NCBI GenBank assembly: GCA_010645155.1
Contig: CM021313.1
Coordinates: forward strand, 4,643,542 to 4,707,541
Direction of reading: 5' to 3'
Length of the DNA stretch: 64,000 nt
Source of the DNA: Tigriopus japonicus
Lineage: Eukaryota; Arthropoda; Copepoda; Harpacticoida; Harpacticidae
The stretch's first letter is position 1. Each line of letters begins with the position of its first letter. Of the stretch, positions 58,231 through 64,000 are shown in pieces. The notes beneath the pieces are model-generated. The model worked only from the letters and a program-made list of their open reading frames with translations, searched no databases and was not told where the DNA came from. Position numbers and translations under genes: made by a program.

Positions 58231-58654
58231 GCATTTTACATCTATAAACTCAAAAAGTGTTCTTAGGTCTGTTGAAAACATATTATTCCGGCCCCTAATA
58301 ATCCTCCTCCGGTCTAGCTTACGTGACTCTGATGGTGGAAAGTGGAAAGTGGTGGTGGATGGAACAACCGAGCCTCCCACTACATCTTGAGCTTGCCTTT
58401 CCCAGCTGCTCTACATAGTCGAGAACATCCTCAAAATCTGTCATTCGTGTGCCTTATGCCTGGCACTCACGAGGATGGGTATTTGATCCTGCTCAACAGT
58501 GCACTCTAGAGTCCAACATACAAGTCATATAAGTTAGTCCGTCCGTTCGTCTTTCCCTGAAGAAAGTTGTTTGTAAAATCGTCCTCAGACCGCGTTTGGA
58601 CGCAACGTGATAAGTTCGGAGTTGATGAGGCCACGACCGACATACGTACACACC

Positions 58655-58661
58655 TATAAAA
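58655..58661 (+). promoter_or_regulatory. Possible TATA box of the LRRC8-like/FN3 gene
   Basis: TATAAAA in CACCTATAAAATTTG. It would start a leader exon at about 58685 that could end at the consensus donor GTAAGGAT at 58877. The acceptor TTCTTGTTCCAG at 60355-60366 lies 20 bases before the coding start, so a spliced leader intron of about 1.5 kb is plausible. This is inference from motifs only. Confidence 0.3.
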
Positions 58662-58876
58662 TTTGTGTACTATGAGTGTAGAGTCTTGTCATGACTTTTG
58701 TGTGATGAGGGTCTTCAAAACACCGCTGAGATCGGTGGGGGCACGTGAACGAGAATAATCTGCTGTTCTTGCAATGCTATAGAGACTTATGTTAGGAAAC
58801 AGTTCGAGAGTGAGCTTCTCATGTGAAACTGGCGCGAGTCTTGTGGAAACATCCAAGTGCCTTTAAGTCAAAGGAG

Positions 58877-60366
58877 GTAAGGATTATATGATAATTTTTG
58901 TAACATGTATTTTGTGCGAACAACAGCTGATTTGGACCGTGGCTTTCTAGTTCCACATGAGAGTTCTGTCAGTCTTGCGGAACGAGTTTGGGCCATGGGG
59001 AAAGAAGTCTTGATGAGACCGATTGGGGGTTTTGTTTCAGAGCTGAACGCTCTTTGTCTTTTCCCCATATCTGTTAGGACATTTCAATGGGACAGATAAT
59101 TGGGCTTGGAAACAGTCCGTACCCTTTTTGAGAAGCTTGATCTTTCCGATGCGTTGATTATTTCGAAACCCGTGTCGTCTCATAATAGAAGTAGAGAGGG
59201 AGTCCAAGAAACCCAAGGTCCCAAACATGATCTAGTTCAATACAAATGAGATCGTATGTTTTCAAGAAGAATCTCGAAGTGCTTCGAGCATTAATTAGAA
59301 GCCCTCGGTGTTAATTCCGTAAAAAACTGATCTACTTGTTTCGATTCAAAGGTCTGCGAGGAAAAAAATAATGCAACGTTCGGATTGATCTTGAATCTAA
59401 ATGTAGATGAGCCAATTATGCCTTCATTCAAGACCTGATTTTTGAATAGGCTTAGGTTGAAGGCGCAATTCAATCCCCGAGAGATGATCTGATTAACTTG
59501 GACATCCATTGCTTCATCCGCATTTTGGTCATTCCTTTTCATCAAAGATAAACTGAACAGATACAGAGGGGGTTTACAACCCTTGAAACTCGTCCAAGCG
59601 ACATTGAGCGAAGAAAGTTAAAGGGAGGGTTTTCTTCTCAATCGGTTTGCTAGCTCCTTAGAACGAGTGACCGTTCAACAGTGCCCTGAAGGCTCTGGTT
59701 CTTGATGATGTGCCGCTCAATTTCGAGGTTAACACTGCCAAGTCTCGACCTCACCTCCGACGCTAATTGTACCTCGAGTTTGCTGGGGTGATGGTGGTCA
59801 AGCGACCGGGATTCCCCTTGCCTTACCAAGTGAAGAGAATACCGTGAAACCAGGCGTCGTTGAATTATTTTTCTTTGATGCATTTGCCCTGGGGAAGCTT
59901 TTGCCTCGTTTCCCTGGTCACTAGTACTCAGTTGTACTTGGGTTTTCGGACAGACACAATCAGATTTGGGGCTCGTTGGGTGAGTGAACAGAGGAAATTT
60001 GCCCTCAAACCCTCAAAAAGTCATTTGCCAGACACATTATGTGTCAGTGAACCTACCTCCAAGCCACTGGCAACAGGGCGGGAAAGAAAGAAGCTTTCGA
60101 CGGACTTTGTGCAAATTGCACGTGGAATTTCAAGTTCTTACTCGAGAGAGCCATTCGTTTTTTTACGGTTCCGTTGTCAGTATAATTTCAACCATCCGCA
60201 ATGTTAGGACTGACACTCAAGGTCAAAAGGTCCATTTGTCAGGACCAAAGAGTCTTGCTTGTTTGGAGGAATGAGGGAGAAAAACTGACAGATCAAAGGA
60301 ACTGCCAAACGATCTCATCTCTCATTGGAAAATAATTCTCTATCTCGTCTCTTTTTTCTTGTTCCA
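58877..60366 (+). other. Probable leader intron, otherwise empty
   Basis: A donor-like GTAAGG opens the stretch and a pyrimidine-rich acceptor closes it. Short frames inside have no recognisable domain. Confidence 0.35.
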
Positions 60367-60386
60367 GCTTCAAAGACTGAATAAAC

Positions 60387-63005
60387 ATGGAAGCAGGCAT
60401 AGAAGATGTGGCCAAGTCTTGGCTCATTGATCCCGCGTGGCAAAAGGTGTTCAAGCACACTTTCGACGTGGTCGAGGACTACATCAGCTATCTCTTGATC
60501 ACAGCAGGGGCTCTTGCCCTCAGTGTGAGGCTTTTGGACACAGTGGGGAGTGGGGATCTTCAGTGTATGATTGTGGGCGTGGAGAATGCCACCCAAGCCA
60601 GTTTAGGGCCTTATCCAGCGGGTGGAACCCTTGGCCTCATCAACTATGCGCAAACGGAGCAGAAATGCATTGATGCCGCCTTGTCGCCGTTCCGTCAGCA
60701 TTTGCCATTCATCATGCTCATGCAGACTTTGGTGCTCCTAATCGTGGAGAAATTCACCTTCAAGATTCCGCACATTGCCCAGAAAGTGGAGCGGTTTTAC
60801 AAGAACATTGTGGACGAATCGCTCTTTGGGAAAGACCCCGATGTGGCAGAGGATATGACAGATCCCAAAACGAGTACAGAAGCCATTTCTAGGCGACGCC
60901 AAAGGAACGAGATCTGTATGTCACTCAAACGGAGCAGTATCATCCATCACGTGTACTTGGTCAAGAACTTTGTCGAGATTCTCATTTGTATCCTGTTCTT
61001 GTGCATTAATCTCAAGCACGCGCTTCTACCTCAAGAGCCCAATTCTCGGTGTGGGATTGCGATTCAGGCCTTCCCAGGGATTGTGGACGAGAATGGGCTC
61101 ATCTATTTTCAGTGTCGTGGCAAGAAAATGGCCTTCTTCAATGCAGCTCTGTGGGTGCAGATTGTATTGCTCGTGCTGCATCTTCTCATGTCACTGGGTG
61201 CTATGGTTTGGTGCTGGAAATTCCGTCCCATATCAAGATTGCTTCAGACTATCAAAGAATCTCAAGACGAATCCGAGCTGGAGATAATCAAAGAGGATGA
61301 TGGAGAAGACTTCCTTTTTCTATTTGATTTACTGTCCCATAGCTGCGGGATCGAGTGCACCCTGCGGGTTCTCACCCACTCCGACGATACTTTCTATCGC
61401 ATCTGTCGCCCCAAGATCAATTGGAAATCTCACCTCAAGTTAGAGGAGGACCGCGTGAAGGTCACGTGGAAGAGGGCCGACATTGAGAAATGGCTCTTGG
61501 CCGGGAGTCAGGACATCAAAAACCAAAACAAGATCACGATTGACTGCTACGAGGTGACCATCTTTCCAGCGGAATCCGTCAAGAACAGCCAGACGGTGGC
61601 TCCCAAAGGCAAAGACGCCAAAAATGATGAGTATAGTGCGTGGTTCTTTGACCTGAACGGAGGGCGAACCGAGTACGTCATTACGATTGCCTGCATGATC
61701 GGCAAGTCAAGGATGAAGGGCCAGAAAGTGGTCACGAATCTCATGCCCTACAGTCCGGAGAAACCCAAGACCGGGATGCTTCGCATGACTGGCACCAATC
61801 AAGTAGAAATCTTTTGGGATCCTCCCAAGGGCGAATTTGCCAAATACACCCTGGCCGTGGACCATCTCCGCGACTCGTTATCGCCCTTTGGCTCGGATAT
61901 CGGATCTGTTCACTCGCACGCCAGTGATTTCTCAGTGGGCGAGAATGTTCGCAACCTTCAGAATCTCAAGTGGAGCCTCACCTCCTACACAATTCTCGGT
62001 TTGGATCCTGGGGAGCTGTACAAGGTGGAGTTGAAGAGCAAAACCGGCAATGTGACTTGTCGATCCCCGATTCAAGAGAACATCATGACCATGCCCATTC
62101 CGGTCAAGGGTCTCATGATCAGTCAAGTCAAGTCTGCGTCTTGCTTGATCCAGTGGCTCAGTCCTAGCGGTCATTCCTGCTTAAAAGGCTATCAAGTAGA
62201 CGTGACATTGCAGGATGGGAAACTCTTCAAAAGTGCCACCGTATCCAAAAATACATGCGTCTTACGGATCAACGACATGATGTCTGCCACGGATTACGTG
62301 GTAAGGGTCACCACACTCTGCGTTCACATGGATCAACGGACCGAGAGTGTCCCCGTGGAAATGTCCCTAAGTACTTTGCCTGAGCCCGTGAATAATATCC
62401 GCATCGAAAATGTCACCCACAACTCGGCCGTTATCAAGTGGGACTCGGTGACCACTTTCGGCGCTCTGAATCCCTCCAATTGCATCTACAATCTGACCAT
62501 CCAATGCCACGATATCGACTTCTTCTTCTGTGTCGACGTCGGTGGAGACAAGAATCAGTACCTTCTCTCCAAATTGCCCGACCCTCAGGGTTCAGGCAGA
62601 AAGTTCAAGGTAGAGATGCGGGTCTCCATGTTGACGGTACAGGAGATTGAAGTCCAATCCGAAATCGTCGAGGAGGATTTCTACACGCCTCCAGTCAAGC
62701 CCACTAATGTGAGGGTGGATTCGAAGAAGAACGAGATCATTTGGACCCCTTCTGAAACGACAAGTGTCACTGGGTACAGGGTTCGATGGAGGGCGGATGA
62801 GGATGGTGGCAAAGCCCAGGAGATTATTGTGCCAGGCAATTCCGTCATTCTTCCAGATGTCAAACCCAACACCTTGTACAGACTCAATATTTTCGCCATG
62901 GTGAACTTTGGCGGGCGACTCCTTTTGGAGTCCAAGGAACTTCATGAAAAGATTGAGTTAGATGAGAATGGGGTTATGAAAGTTCATGACGACGATCCAA
63001 GCTGA
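60387..63005 (+). CDS. LRRC8/pannexin-like membrane module fused to FN3 domains
   Basis: An intronless frame of 872 residues with a good start context (AAACATGG). Four membrane helices lie at about 33-50, 105-120, 192-210 and 255-277. Loop 1 has Cys60, Cys94 and a glycosylation site (N67), and loop 2 has Cys222 and Cys243. The layout and several stretches resemble LRRC8 channels: LPFIMLMQTLVLLI and FTFKIPHIAQKVERF after helix 2, and EDFLFLFDLLSHS at about 307, like the NDFAFMLHLID stretch of LRRC8A. The two loop pairs match the LRRC8 disulfides. But no leucine-rich repeats follow. Instead residues 455-858 form about four fibronectin type III-like units, starting near 455, 570, 665 and 768, with IxW and Y-x-V/L motifs (AVIKWDSV, EIIWTPSETTSVTGYRVRW). 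Inferred: an oligomeric plasma-membrane channel with a cytosolic FN3 tail. Substrate unknown. Innexin is less likely, as YYQW is absent. Confidence 0.75.
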   Translation: MEAGIEDVAKSWLIDPAWQKVFKHTFDVVEDYISYLLITAGALALSVRLLDTVGSGDLQCMIVGVENATQASLGPYPAGGTLGLINYAQTEQKCIDAALSPFRQHLPFIMLMQTLVLLIVEKFTFKIPHIAQKVERFYKNIVDESLFGKDPDVAEDMTDPKTSTEAISRRRQRNEICMSLKRSSIIHHVYLVKNFVEILICILFLCINLKHALLPQEPNSRCGIAIQAFPGIVDENGLIYFQCRGKKMAFFNAALWVQIVLLVLHLLMSLGAMVWCWKFRPISRLLQTIKESQDESELEIIKEDDGEDFLFLFDLLSHSCGIECTLRVLTHSDDTFYRICRPKINWKSHLKLEEDRVKVTWKRADIEKWLLAGSQDIKNQNKITIDCYEVTIFPAESVKNSQTVAPKGKDAKNDEYSAWFFDLNGGRTEYVITIACMIGKSRMKGQKVVTNLMPYSPEKPKTGMLRMTGTNQVEIFWDPPKGEFAKYTLAVDHLRDSLSPFGSDIGSVHSHASDFSVGENVRNLQNLKWSLTSYTILGLDPGELYKVELKSKTGNVTCRSPIQENIMTMPIPVKGLMISQVKSASCLIQWLSPSGHSCLKGYQVDVTLQDGKLFKSATVSKNTCVLRINDMMSATDYVVRVTTLCVHMDQRTESVPVEMSLSTLPEPVNNIRIENVTHNSAVIKWDSVTTFGALNPSNCIYNLTIQCHDIDFFFCVDVGGDKNQYLLSKLPDPQGSGRKFKVEMRVSMLTVQEIEVQSEIVEEDFYTPPVKPTNVRVDSKKNEIIWTPSETTSVTGYRVRWRADEDGGKAQEIIVPGNSVILPDVKPNTLYRLNIFAMVNFGGRLLLESKELHEKIELDENGVMKVHDDDPS

Positions 63006-63156
63006 CCACAAGAACCTTCGTCCAGATATATTTCCTGAGGAAACAAGAAAAAAAAGAATCGTGTCAATGGAAAGATACTACAATTTTTATCCAATGTTAT
63101 CTCCTTAATTTAGTAAGCCGTTGTTTCGAAGTATTTTCATTGTCCCTTAGATGTGA

Positions 63157-63162
63157 ATAAAA
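63157..63162 (+). terminator. Polyadenylation signal of the LRRC8-like/FN3 gene
   Basis: AATAAA 151 bases after the stop codon. Confidence 0.6.
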
Positions 63163-64000
63163 GCAGTCCCCCGTTCCTGGGAGGTTGAGCGTCATTTTTT
63201 CCTGTGATTCCGTCTAATTTCTTAAGCAAAACTTGCCATCTTCTGTAAACAGGAATGTTGTCCACGCTCGAGAAAAATCCATTAACGGAAGTCAAATGTT
63301 ATCGTTCCTAAGCAGACTTCTTGCCGTTTTAGCCGATAATTAATGACAACAAACCCTTGAATTAACTTTTGGTACATTTCTCCCCTAGAAACACGAGCCG
63401 GAGAACAAATTCCAAAATTATCTCCCAAGCATGACCGATTTTTAAGGAACTTTGAAAGCAATGCATTTCATCTCTACCGAGAACGGCAGACATTGGAGAT
63501 TGTCGAGGACTGAGCGTATGTATGTACTTTCCTCACCTCACCTCCAGTCCACAGAAAACTGCCTTCCTCACCTCTGTCACTGAGGTTTATGAGTAGGAGG
63601 TCTCGGTCGCTCTTGACTCAGGGAGTTCTCCGAGCTCACTTGCATTGAGGTACAAGAGCGGATCGCACTGTTTGTAGTAGGGAAAGATAGAATAAGTTGC
63701 CTGAGGAACAGGAGAACAACGGGTGCCCAAGTTGCAGTCATGGATCGGGTTGAAACGAGATGAGTCGTCCAAGTTTGTCCTTCTTCTTGGCATCCTCAAA
63801 AACATAACAACAGCAACCTCGACCTGAGTTCGACTTTTTTTCCGACAAAGCGGTGAGTGTCAACATTTTCTATTTCTTTGGAAGCGGCATGGAGGTTGTA
63901 ATTTTGGGATCAATATTTGCTTGGGAGAGCAAACGACACCTATGTTGTAAGCCTGTTGAGCACATGTTTTGGGAGATAATAGTGTTTGGTTTATGAAGGT
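63163..64000. other. Right end of window, possible leader exon of a next gene
   Basis: No coding frame is convincing. A consensus donor GTGAGTGT at 63853 follows sequence that could be a 5' untranslated exon reading rightwards. The 72-codon frame on the minus strand at 63587-63805 has no family features. Confidence 0.3.

Overview
This is a eukaryotic genomic window of about 64 kb. It is AT-rich, its genes are split by GT-AG introns, and it is full of transposon debris. The best protein matches recalled from memory are to arthropod or other animal genes: Fer3, Disabled with a Drosophila-like PTB domain, TRAPPC13, PRPF38A, NDUFB7, PAM16 and RNMT. I infer an arthropod, perhaps a crustacean such as a copepod. 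The sequence does not name the species.

Layout from left to right. TRAPPC13 (1081-5745, +, eight coding exons) ends tail-to-tail with an intronless acidic type II membrane protein (5842-7581, -). Then comes about 10 kb of repeat-rich DNA with three exon-like fragments on the minus strand and one clean 966-bp hAT-like fold-back element (14902-15867). A tandem-domain small heat-shock protein (17402-18265, -) follows, with heat-shock elements just upstream, and then NDUFB7 (20028-21894, -). After a mostly empty stretch (22-25 kb) come two secreted-protein genes: an eight-module cysteine-rich protein (25144-27259, +) and a 205-residue protein (28938-30152, +). The bHLH gene Fer3 (30528-34949, +) converges on Disabled (35436-42452, -). 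A transposon-rich gap (42.5-47 kb) leads to PRPF38A (47035-49576, -), which is divergent from PAM16 (50275-50722, +). RNMT (53264-55147, +) is next. Last is a large intronless ORF (60387-63005, +): an LRRC8/pannexin-like four-helix membrane module fused to about four fibronectin type III domains in place of leucine-rich repeats.

The genes do not form an operon or one pathway. Housekeeping functions are mixed with a developmental regulator (Fer3), a signalling and endocytic adaptor (Disabled), stress protection (sHSP) and lineage-looking secreted proteins. The housekeeping set covers vesicle tethering, respiratory complex I, splicing, mitochondrial import and mRNA capping.

Mobile DNA is mainly short non-autonomous elements with intact ends. 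Five are hAT-like with 8-bp target duplications, exact or with one mismatch. One is a TA-flanked fold-back in a PRPF38A intron. There is a palindromic family in three copies, several 5'-truncated LINE 3' ends, and a tRNA-like SINE that shares the LINE tail. The most novel item is the LRRC8-like/FN3 fusion protein. The eight-module cysteine-rich protein, the long N-terminal extension of Disabled and the tandem-repeat hAT element also deserve a second look.
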